Shown here: in pieces, positions 32,065 to 38,462 of the stretch
Layout of the letters: every line of letters starts with the position of its first letter
Position numbering within the stretch: position 1 is the first letter of the stretch
Assembly (NCBI GenBank): GCA_964504285.1
Contig: CAZDDZ010000003.1
Coordinates: 38,313 to 102,312 of the forward strand
DNA from: Pseudoflavonifractor sp964504285
GTDB taxonomy: Bacteria; Bacillota; Clostridia; Oscillospirales; Oscillospiraceae
Length of the DNA stretch: 64,000 nucleotides
Reading direction: 5' to 3'
Notes under the pieces: generated by a model
What the model was told of the DNA's origin: nothing
Seen by the model: only the letters and a program-made list of their open reading frames with translations
Database searches by the model: none
Made by a program: the position numbers and the translations under genes

Positions 32065-32880
32065 ATGAAACACATTCAGAAAGTCCTTGCGCTGGGCCTG
32101 AGTCTGGCTATGAGTATTACCCTGCTGGCCGCCTGCTCCGGCGGTCAAACCGGCGGCCAAGGCGCACCCTCCGCCGCGTCTGCCTGGACCTCCGCAGCCG
32201 ATCTGGAAGGCAAGAAAATTGCCGTACAGGAGGGCACCACCGGTGATGCAAAGGCCAGCGAAATTAAGGATACCCAGGTTTCCCGCTTTAAGGCAGTCAC
32301 CGCCTGCGGCATGGAGCTGCTCAATGGCCGTGTGGACTGCGTAGTGGTGGACTCTCTGCCCGCCCAGAAGCTGGTGGACGTGAACGCAGAAAAGCTGATG
32401 CTCCTGCCCTTCGGCGTATCCGAGGAGAAGGAATCCTACGCCATCGGCGTGCCCAAGGACAGTGCTTTGACCGCCGAGTTTAACGCTGCCATGCAGACAC
32501 TGAAAGACAACGGCACCTTTGAGCTTTTGGTGCAAAAGCACATCTCCGGCGAGGATGTGACCCTGCCCGAACTGCCCGCCTACACTTCCAAGGGTGCTCT
32601 GACCATGGGTACTAACGCTGAATTTGAGCCCTTTGAGTATGTGGGCGATGACGGTGAGCTGGCCGGATTTGACGTGGATTTTGCCAAGTACCTCTGCGCC
32701 ACCATGGGCTACGACCTGACCATTGAGAACATGGACTTTGACGCCCTGCCCGCCGCCCTCCAGTCCGGCCGTGTGGACTTCCTGGCCGCCGGACTTTCCA
32801 TAACTGAGGAGAAGCTGCTGGTTATGGACTTTACTGACAACTACTATGAGGCCACCCAGGCCATTGTGGTGCTCAAGTAA
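32065..32880 (+). CDS. Amino acid ABC transporter substrate-binding lipoprotein with permuted lobes
   Basis: A 271-residue lipoprotein (signal with lipobox LAAC, Cys24) of the SBP_bac_3 family, but in swapped order. Residues about 41-162 are what is normally the second lobe and C-terminus (AADLEGKKIAVQEGTTGD, GRVDCVVVDSLPA, MQTLKDNGTFELLVQKH). Residues about 176-271 are what is normally the N-terminus and first lobe (GALTMGTNAEFEPFEYV, ELAGFDVDFAKYL, ALQSGRVDFLAAGLSITEEK, DNYYEATQAIVVL). In ordinary members the YEATQAIVV strand leads straight into the AADLEGKKIAV segment. Each half occurs once. The protein is followed by permease and ATPase genes, so it is likely functional. Confidence 0.88.
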   Translation: MKHIQKVLALGLSLAMSITLLAACSGGQTGGQGAPSAASAWTSAADLEGKKIAVQEGTTGDAKASEIKDTQVSRFKAVTACGMELLNGRVDCVVVDSLPAQKLVDVNAEKLMLLPFGVSEEKESYAIGVPKDSALTAEFNAAMQTLKDNGTFELLVQKHISGEDVTLPELPAYTSKGALTMGTNAEFEPFEYVGDDGELAGFDVDFAKYLCATMGYDLTIENMDFDALPAALQSGRVDFLAAGLSITEEKLLVMDFTDNYYEATQAIVVLK

Positions 32881-32898
32881 GAGTAAAGGATGACAACG

Positions 32899-32936
32899 CG
32901 TGAAGCCTGCGCCGTAGGATATGGCGCAGGCTCACG
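32899..32936 (+). promoter_or_regulatory. Intercistronic hairpin between binding protein and permease
   Basis: CGTGA/TCACG and GCCTGCGCC/GGCGCAGGC (one bulged A) form a strong hairpin right after the binding-protein gene. It probably protects the upstream mRNA or reduces read-through, which would give more binding protein than permease. Confidence 0.6.
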
Positions 32937-32965
32937 TTTGCTTTATAAAGGAGGATGATTGTTCT

Positions 32966-33661
32966 TTGGACGGAATCATCATGTTTTGGACCGATATAGG
33001 TAACAAATTTTATCAGGCGTTTTTTTATGCCGACCGGTGGCAGTTTTACCTGTCCGGTCTGGGGCAGACACTGTCTATTACGGCAGGAGCTATCTGCATC
33101 AGCACCGTCCTGGGTATGCTTGTCTGCCTGATGAAGCTCTCCCGGCACCGTTTTTTAAGCACACCCGCCCAAATTTACATCGACATTATTCGCGGTATTC
33201 CGGTGATGGTGCAGCTGCTGATCATCTATAACGTCATTCTAATTTCCTGGAACAACAAGCTGGCGGTGGCAATTGTAGCATTTGCTTTAAACTCAACGGC
33301 ATATGTGGCTGAAATATTCCGTTCTGGAATCGCTTCGGTGGATCCGGGACAGATGGAAGCGGGGCGCAGTCTGGGTCTTACCCGTTTTCAGACAATGCGG
33401 CACATTATTTTTCCGCAGGGCATTAAAAACTGTCTGCCCACCTATGCCAGCGAGTTTATTGTTTTAGTGAAGGAGACCGCCGTGGTAGGGTACATTGGAA
33501 TGCAGGACCTTACCAAGGCTTACTCTACCATCCAGAGCCGCACTATGGATGCAATGGCCCCTCTCATTATTATTGCGGTGGTCTATCTTATGATTACCAC
33601 CACCCTGTCCAAAATTTTCGGCCATATGGAAAGGAGGCTGCGGGAAAGTGATCGACGTTAG
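32966..33661 (+). CDS. Polar amino acid ABC transporter permease (HisM-like)
   Basis: A 231-residue permease. It has FYLSGLGQTLSITAGAICISTVLGMLVCL at the start and the family loop STAYVAEIFRSGIASVDPGQMEAGRSLGLTRFQTMRHIIFPQGIKNCLP that contacts the ATPase. The transporter family is His/Glu/Gln/Arg/opine. The start is uncertain: TTG at 32966 is eleven bases after AAGGAGG, whereas the ATG at 32981 has only a weak site. The end overlaps the ATPase gene by 14 bases. Confidence 0.88.
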   Translation: MDGIIMFWTDIGNKFYQAFFYADRWQFYLSGLGQTLSITAGAICISTVLGMLVCLMKLSRHRFLSTPAQIYIDIIRGIPVMVQLLIIYNVILISWNNKLAVAIVAFALNSTAYVAEIFRSGIASVDPGQMEAGRSLGLTRFQTMRHIIFPQGIKNCLPTYASEFIVLVKETAVVGYIGMQDLTKAYSTIQSRTMDAMAPLIIIAVVYLMITTTLSKIFGHMERRLRESDRR

Positions 33662-34370
33662 TCATCTCTCTAAGTCCTTTGGAAAGCACCTAGTGCTGGA
33701 CGATATTTCCGAGCATATTGGGCAGGGGGAGAAGGTTGTGGTCATCGGGCCATCCGGCTCCGGAAAGTCCACCTTCCTGCGCTGCCTAAACCTGTTGGAG
33801 ACCCCCACAAAGGGTACCATTACCTTTGAGGGTACGGTAGTTAACGATAAAAAGACCGACATCAACGTGGTGCGGCGGCAAATGGGCATGGTGTTTCAGC
33901 ATTTTAACCTGTTCCCCAATATGACCATCCGCAAGAATATTACCCTTGCTCCCGTACAGACTGGGCTAATGAGTCAGGAGGAGGCCGATGCGGAGGCGCA
34001 GCGCCTTCTGGACCGAGTGGGCTTGGGCGACCGAGGCGAGGGCTATCCCGCCCAGCTTTCGGGCGGGCAGAAGCAGCGTATCGCCATTGTGCGGGCTTTG
34101 GCCATGAAGCCCAAGCTCATGCTTTTTGATGAGCCTACCTCCGCCTTAGACCCCGAGATGGTGGGCGAGGTGCTGGAGGTCATGAAGGAGCTGGCCAACG
34201 AGGGCATGACCATGGTAGTGGTTACCCACGAGATGGGCTTTGCCCGTGAGGTGGGTACACGGGTTCTCTTTATGGATGGCGGCAAAATCCTGGAGCAAAA
34301 TACCCCGCAGGAATTCTTTGCAAACCCCAAAGAGCCGCGTACCATAGAATTTTTATCCAAGGTGCTGTAA
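33648..34370 (+). CDS. Polar amino acid ABC transporter ATP-binding protein (GlnQ/HisP-like)
   Basis: A 240-residue ATPase of normal length. Walker A GPSGSGKSTFLRCLN, signature LSGGQKQRIAIVRAL, Walker B LMLFDEPTSALDPE and the H-loop VVTHEMGFA. It has the MGMVFQHFNLFPNMT segment of polar amino acid importers. GTG at 33648 with AAGGAGG eleven bases upstream, overlapping the permease end. Confidence 0.95.
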   Translation: MIDVSHLSKSFGKHLVLDDISEHIGQGEKVVVIGPSGSGKSTFLRCLNLLETPTKGTITFEGTVVNDKKTDINVVRRQMGMVFQHFNLFPNMTIRKNITLAPVQTGLMSQEEADAEAQRLLDRVGLGDRGEGYPAQLSGGQKQRIAIVRALAMKPKLMLFDEPTSALDPEMVGEVLEVMKELANEGMTMVVVTHEMGFAREVGTRVLFMDGGKILEQNTPQEFFANPKEPRTIEFLSKVL

Positions 34371-34372
34371 AA

Positions 34373-34405
34373 CAAGAAGCCGTCCCCATCGGGGACGGCT
34401 TCTTG
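34373..34405. terminator. Bidirectional terminator
   Basis: CAAGAAGCCGTCCCC pairs perfectly with GGGGACGGCTTCTTG around ATC, between the convergent amino acid transporter and fakA units. Confidence 0.9.
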
Positions 34406-34422
34406 CTGTCTTATTCGTTGGA

Positions 34423-36075
34423 TTACTCCGCGGAAATCATATAGTAGTACACGGGCTGACCGCCGGAAAGGAGGGTGATTTCAGCCTTGGGGCAAAGCTT
34501 TTGGAAAAGCGCCAGGGCCTCCTGCGCATCCTTTTCGGTTACATCCTCACCATAAAAGATGGTGATAAACTCGGCGTTCTGCTGAGCGTCAGCCTTAGCA
34601 AGCCGCTTGAGAAGCTTGTCGATATTCCGGTCAGTGCCAAAGAGCTGATGCTCGGCCAGGGCCAGGTAATCGCCTTCCTTAATGGCAAAGCCGTCAAAGT
34701 CGGAGTTGCGGGCAGCATAGGTAATCTCGCTGGTGGACACACGGCTCAGCGCCTCGGTCATAGCGGCGGTGTTGTCCTCCACAGAGGCGTCAGGGTCGAA
34801 GGAGAGCATGGCGGAAATGCCCTGGGGCACCGTTTTGCTGGGCAAAACCACAACCTTTTTGCCCTCTACCAGAGAGATGCACTGCTCGGCAGCCATAATA
34901 ATATTCTTGTTGTTGGGAAGCACAAAGACGATTTCGGCAGGGGTTCCGTCAATCTCACGGAGAATATCATCGGTGGAGGGATTCATGGTCTGCCCACCTG
35001 AAATAATACCGTCAGCGCCTAAGTCCTGGAACACGGCGGCAAGACCCTCGCCGGCGCAGACCGAGACAAAGCCGTACATTTTTTCCGGTGCTGCAACCTT
35101 ATGCTCGGCGCTTTTCTCCGCACCCACGCCGCCGTTTTCCTCCAAAATTTCGGAGTGCTGATTGCGCATATTCTCAATCTTTACGGTCTGAAGCGCACCA
35201 TAGGTCAGCGCCTCCTCCAGCACGCGGCCAGGGTTATTGGTGTGAACGTGCACCTTAATAATGTCATCATCGTCCACCAGCACCAGACTGTCGCCCAGTG
35301 CGTTCAGGAAGCCACGGAGTGCCTCCGGGTCCTTTTTGGTGTCACGGGAGCAAATAAATTCGGTGCAGTAGCCAAACTTAATTTCCTCAGTGGAGAAGGT
35401 GCCAAAGTTGGCTTTATCCTTGGCTGGGGGGGCAATTTCTTCCGTACCCTCGGGCAGAGGCACACCCCGGATTTCATCCAGCATACCTTCCAGAATGACC
35501 AAGAAGCCCTTGCCGCCTGCGTCTACTACGCCGGCCTTTTTAAGCACAGGGTTTTGATTAATGGTGTCGGCAAGGGCCACATAGCCCTCTTTAATGGCGG
35601 CCTCCAGCACAAGCTCGGCATTATTATCCTCTCGGGCGGTAGCGGCGGCATGTGCGGCTGCCAGGCGGGAAACGGTAAGGATAGTGCCCTCGGCAGGCTT
35701 CATCACGGCCTTGTAGGCGGCGGCTACACCGTAATCCAGCGCCACAGCCAGGTCGCGGCCGTCAATAGTATCCTTATCCTTGACGGCCTTGGAAAAGCCA
35801 CGGAACAGCAAGGAGAGGATTACGCCCGAATTGCCGCGCGCACCGCGAAGAAGAGCGGAGGCATTCATAGCGGCAGCCTCGCCCACGGTATCAGTTTGCT
35901 TTTTGTGCATCTCTGCAGCGGCGGCGCTCATAGTCAGGCCCATGTTGGTGCCGGTGTCGCCGTCGGGCACGGGGAATACATTTAGCTCATTAATGGGCTG
36001 CTTCTGTATATTGATGGCAGCTGCAGCGTGGATAACCATGCGCTGAAACAGCAGTCCGTCAATGGTCTCTCTCAT
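34423..36075 (-). CDS. fakA: Fatty acid kinase FakA (YloV; DAK2 domain protein)
   Basis: A 550-residue protein. The N-terminal DhaL/DAK2 nucleotide-binding domain (about 1-205) has NELNVFPVPDGDTGTNMGLTM (Asp residues for magnesium) and RGARGNSGVILSLLFRGF. The middle domain contains GYCTEFICS and KVHVHTNNPG, and the C-terminal domain resembles DegV (FVSVCAGEGLAAVFQDLGADGIISGGQTMNPS). FakA phosphorylates fatty acids held by DegV-type FakB proteins; one such protein is encoded at 20009. The start ATG at 36075 has AAAGGA upstream. Its leader carries a tandem structured element (36102-36470). Confidence 0.94.
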   Translation of the reverse strand: MRETIDGLLFQRMVIHAAAAINIQKQPINELNVFPVPDGDTGTNMGLTMSAAAAEMHKKQTDTVGEAAAMNASALLRGARGNSGVILSLLFRGFSKAVKDKDTIDGRDLAVALDYGVAAAYKAVMKPAEGTILTVSRLAAAHAAATAREDNNAELVLEAAIKEGYVALADTINQNPVLKKAGVVDAGGKGFLVILEGMLDEIRGVPLPEGTEEIAPPAKDKANFGTFSTEEIKFGYCTEFICSRDTKKDPEALRGFLNALGDSLVLVDDDDIIKVHVHTNNPGRVLEEALTYGALQTVKIENMRNQHSEILEENGGVGAEKSAEHKVAAPEKMYGFVSVCAGEGLAAVFQDLGADGIISGGQTMNPSTDDILREIDGTPAEIVFVLPNNKNIIMAAEQCISLVEGKKVVVLPSKTVPQGISAMLSFDPDASVEDNTAAMTEALSRVSTSEITYAARNSDFDGFAIKEGDYLALAEHQLFGTDRNIDKLLKRLAKADAQQNAEFITIFYGEDVTEKDAQEALALFQKLCPKAEITLLSGGQPVYYYMISAE

Positions 36076-36101
36076 GTTGATAGTTCCTTTCTTTCTTAGC
36101 C

Positions 36102-36470
36102 GTGTCACGCTCACGTTGGGCGCATTACGGGTCGATAACTCCTGCGACTGTGCAAAATTTGTCCAGCCGTATAGCGGCTTCCCAAATTTCGCTCCGCTCC
36201 GTCGTTATCTCCCCTATGCGCCTACGCTCACGCTTCGGTGTCATGCTCACGTTGGGCGCATTACGGGTCGATAACTCCTGCGACTGTGCAAAATTTGTCN
36301 NNNNNNNNNNNNNNNNNNNNNNNNNNNNNNNNNNNNNNNNNNNNNNNNNNNNNNNNNNNNNNNNNNNNNNNNNNNNNNNNNNNNNNNNNNNNNNNNNNNC
36401 AGCCGTATAGCGGCTTCCCAAATTTCGCTCCGCTCCGTCATTATCTCCCCTATGCGCCTACGCGCACGCT
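36102..36470 (-). repeat. Tandem structured-element array in the fakA leader (136-bp period, contains gap)
   Basis: Unit 1 is 36102-36237; a second begins at 36238 and is cut by 100 N, resuming in register. On the minus strand each unit folds as GGCGCAT/ATGCGCC, GATAAC/GTTATC, AAATTTG/CAAATTT and an apical GCCG/CGGC. The internal loops GGAGCGGAGCGAAA, GCACAGTCGCA and GGAA opposite GGAC are shared with the V-ATPase element (7380). It lies 26 bases upstream of fakA in sense orientation. Confidence 0.75.
36300..36399. other. Assembly gap (100 N)
   Basis: Exactly 100 N inside the fakA leader array. Flanks continue the repeat without phase change (..TTTGTC then CAGCCG..). Confidence 0.98.
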
Positions 36471-36472
36471 TC

Positions 36473-36823
36473 TTAACCAATAATCATCGAGTCAATGCAA
36501 ACATCCACATTGCGGACCTCTGCGCCGGTGGTACGGCTGACATCATACTTGACCCGTTCCATAATAGAGCGGGAAATGGCAGTGAGATTAACGCCATTGT
36601 CCACAATGATGTGGAGCTCAATGGAAACGGAGTTATCGTCGTGATAGGTAACCTTGACGCCTTTTGCCATAGACTCGCGGCGCAGCAGGTGAACCAGTCC
36701 GTCGGTAGCGGAGCGGACAGCCATGCCCTTTACGCCGTAGCAGTTGGTGGCGGCGCCGCCGGTAATGTTGGAGAACACATCACTGCTGATGCGGATTTCG
36801 CCCTTTTCGGTTTGCAGCTTCAT
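36473..36823 (-). CDS. yloU: Asp23/Gls24 family envelope protein (YloU)
   Basis: A 116-residue protein: EIRISSDVFSNITGGAATNCYGVKGMAVR, VKVTYHDDNSVSIELHIIVDNGVNLTAISRSIMERVKYDVSRTTGAEVRNVDVCIDSM. This is the whole Asp23 domain. These proteins sit at the membrane and respond to alkaline or envelope stress. Its position just before fakA copies the yloU-yloV order of Bacillus. It is preceded by a structured leader array and a promoter at 37254-37282. Confidence 0.94.
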   Translation of the reverse strand: MKLQTEKGEIRISSDVFSNITGGAATNCYGVKGMAVRSATDGLVHLLRRESMAKGVKVTYHDDNSVSIELHIIVDNGVNLTAISRSIMERVKYDVSRTTGAEVRNVDVCIDSMIIG

Positions 36824-36854
36824 AGGGACCTTCCTTTCTGTGAGGGGTAAGCGT

Positions 36855-37225
36855 TGTCACGCTTGCGTTGGGCGCATTACGGGTGGATAACTCCTGCGAC
36901 TGTGCAAAATTTGTCCAGCCGCTTTGCGGCTTCCCCAATTTCGCTCCGCTCCGTCGTTATCTCCCCTATGCGCCTACGCTCGCGCTTCTGTGTCACGCTC
37001 GCGTTGGGCGCATTACGGGTGGATAACTCCTGCGACTGTGCAAAATTTGTCCAGCNNNNNNNNNNNNNNNNNNNNNNNNNNNNNNNNNNNNNNNNNNNNN
37101 NNNNNNNNNNNNNNNNNNNNNNNNNNNNNNNNNNNNNNNNNNNNNNNNNNNNNNNCGTATAGCGGCTTAACAAATTTCGCTCCGCTCCGTCGTTATCTCT
37201 CCTATGCGCCTACGCTCGCGCTTCT
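36855..37225 (-). repeat. Tandem structured-element array in the yloU leader (136-bp period, contains gap)
   Basis: Units start at 36855 and 36991; the second is cut by 100 N and followed by a last part. Sequence and fold match the fakA leader array. The apical stem differs (AGCCGC/GCGGCT with a three-base loop) in unit 1. The promoter at 37254-37282 places the transcript start just outside the array, so the copies form the 5' leader of yloU-fakA mRNA. Confidence 0.75.
37056..37155. other. Assembly gap (100 N)
   Basis: Exactly 100 N inside the yloU leader array, again with the repeat in register on both sides (..CCAGC then CGTATAG..). Confidence 0.98.
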
Positions 37226-37253
37226 AGAGTTATTTCTTTTCATTCGTGCCTAT

Positions 37254-37282
37254 ATTTTATTCTATTTTCGTGGAAATTACAA
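37254..37282 (-). promoter_or_regulatory. Promoter of the yloU-fakA unit
   Basis: On the minus strand TTGTAA (37282-37277) and TAAAAT (37259-37254) are 17 bases apart. The expected start point lies about 20 bases before the structured array. Confidence 0.65.
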
Positions 37283-37365
37283 GGGAAAAAGTTTACGGTG
37301 GTGATTGTAATTTCTGTGAAAAGCGTGTACACTATAACTATCTTTCTATGAGGAGGCGACCGCAC

Positions 37366-37557
37366 ATGAAAGTTGCCCGTTTTGTACTCAAAATTGTAGC
37401 CATCTCCCTGACTGTGATGGCTACTGCCTGCTGCGTAATTGCTTACTGGGACAAAATTACCGAGTTTTTTGGTGCCATCCGTAATAAGCTGGCAGAGAAG
37501 AACCTTTGCTGCTGCCATCACTCCGAGTATGATGATTACGCAGATTGGGACGATTAA
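37366..37557 (+). CDS. Small membrane protein with Cys/His and acidic tail
   Basis: A 63-residue protein. One transmembrane helix (about 4-26, RFVLKIVAISLTVMATACCVIAYW), an amphipathic KITEFFGAIRNKLAEKN linker, then a NLCCCHHSEYDDYADWDD tail with three Cys, two His and many Asp. The tail could bind a metal. ATG at 37366 follows GAGGAGG. It is divergent from yloU and ends in a terminator. I do not recognise a named family. Confidence 0.75.
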   Translation: MKVARFVLKIVAISLTVMATACCVIAYWDKITEFFGAIRNKLAEKNLCCCHHSEYDDYADWDD

Positions 37558-37569
37558 AACAAACCTGAG

Positions 37570-37605
37570 AAAAACTGCCCGGTCATTTTGACCGGGCAGT
37601 TTTTT
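37570..37605 (+). terminator. Intrinsic terminator
   Basis: A 16-bp stem AAAAACTGCCCGGTCA with its complement and a short T loop ends in six T. Confidence 0.93.
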
Positions 37606-37713
37606 ACATGCGGAAAGGCCGCGCTTCAGGGTTAAGCGCAACCGCGGGGGATATGAATTACGGCGCGGCAGGGATGCCGTGCCGTACCGGAACATGGTAT
37701 CGCCTGAAGGCAT

Positions 37714-38355
37714 TTACGCGGCCACCCATGTCCGAAAGCCGATGAGCTTATGGCTGTACAGCTTTACACACTGTCCCACTGCCAGGGCGGAGACCAGTGT
37801 ACCCACACCCACCCCGTTGAGACGGTGAAAGGCGACCAGCGCAATGGCGGCGGCGATGAGAGTAAGGATACAGTCAAAGACTACCTTTACGTTACCAAAC
37901 TCCTGACCTGATTTTTCGGCGAGTGCCTTTACAACGCCTTCACCGGGCAGCATCAGCACACCGCCAAAGACTTCCAGCGTAATACCAAAAGCCATAATGG
38001 GGCAGCCGATGACCAGAAAAAGAAGCTTCATGGGCAGCGGGCCGTTTAATTGGGTAGGAATAAGCCAGAGAGCAAAGTCGATGCACAGGCTGAAGAACAG
38101 GGTAGCAGCCACTTGAAGGGCTTGATACCAGCCAATTCGGCGGCGAAGTATGGCCTCCAGCACCAGAAAAAACATGTTGCAGGCAAAGGTATAGGCACCC
38201 ATTTTAACGGGAGTAGCCAGACTGAGCACAAAGGCAATGCTGGACAGGGGCGAGGTGCCCAAAGCTGCCCGTGAAATAAATCCAATGCCTAGGGCGCAGA
38301 TAAACGCACCTGCCAAAAAAATCAGATACCGCTTGAATGTCTGCTGTGCCTGCAT
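37714..38355 (-). CDS. YczE/YitT-like integral membrane protein
   Basis: A 213-residue protein with five to six helices: RYLIFLAGAFICALGIGFISRAALGTSPLSSIAFVLS at the start is typical of the YczE/DUF6198 family, followed by TFACNMFFLVLEAIL and LMLPGEGVVKALAEKSGQEFGNVKVVFDCILTLIAA. The role is unknown; related YitT proteins are membrane proteins with no proven substrate. It is a single gene. Confidence 0.8.
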   Translation of the reverse strand: MQAQQTFKRYLIFLAGAFICALGIGFISRAALGTSPLSSIAFVLSLATPVKMGAYTFACNMFFLVLEAILRRRIGWYQALQVAATLFFSLCIDFALWLIPTQLNGPLPMKLLFLVIGCPIMAFGITLEVFGGVLMLPGEGVVKALAEKSGQEFGNVKVVFDCILTLIAAAIALVAFHRLNGVGVGTLVSALAVGQCVKLYSHKLIGFRTWVAA

Positions 38356-38462
38356 ACCTGCTCCTCATTTCTCTGTCATGCTTTATACATCTTGCGGGCA
38401 AGCCCGGCCCCCCTTAGCGGGAGGGGCTGGGCTTGCCTGTGGCTTCGTTCCAAGGGCCTTTT

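Noticed and set aside
36062..36483. Short open frames across the leader arrays and N runs
   Set aside because: They read through tandem structured repeats and unknown bases, and the same peptide is repeated because the DNA is repeated.
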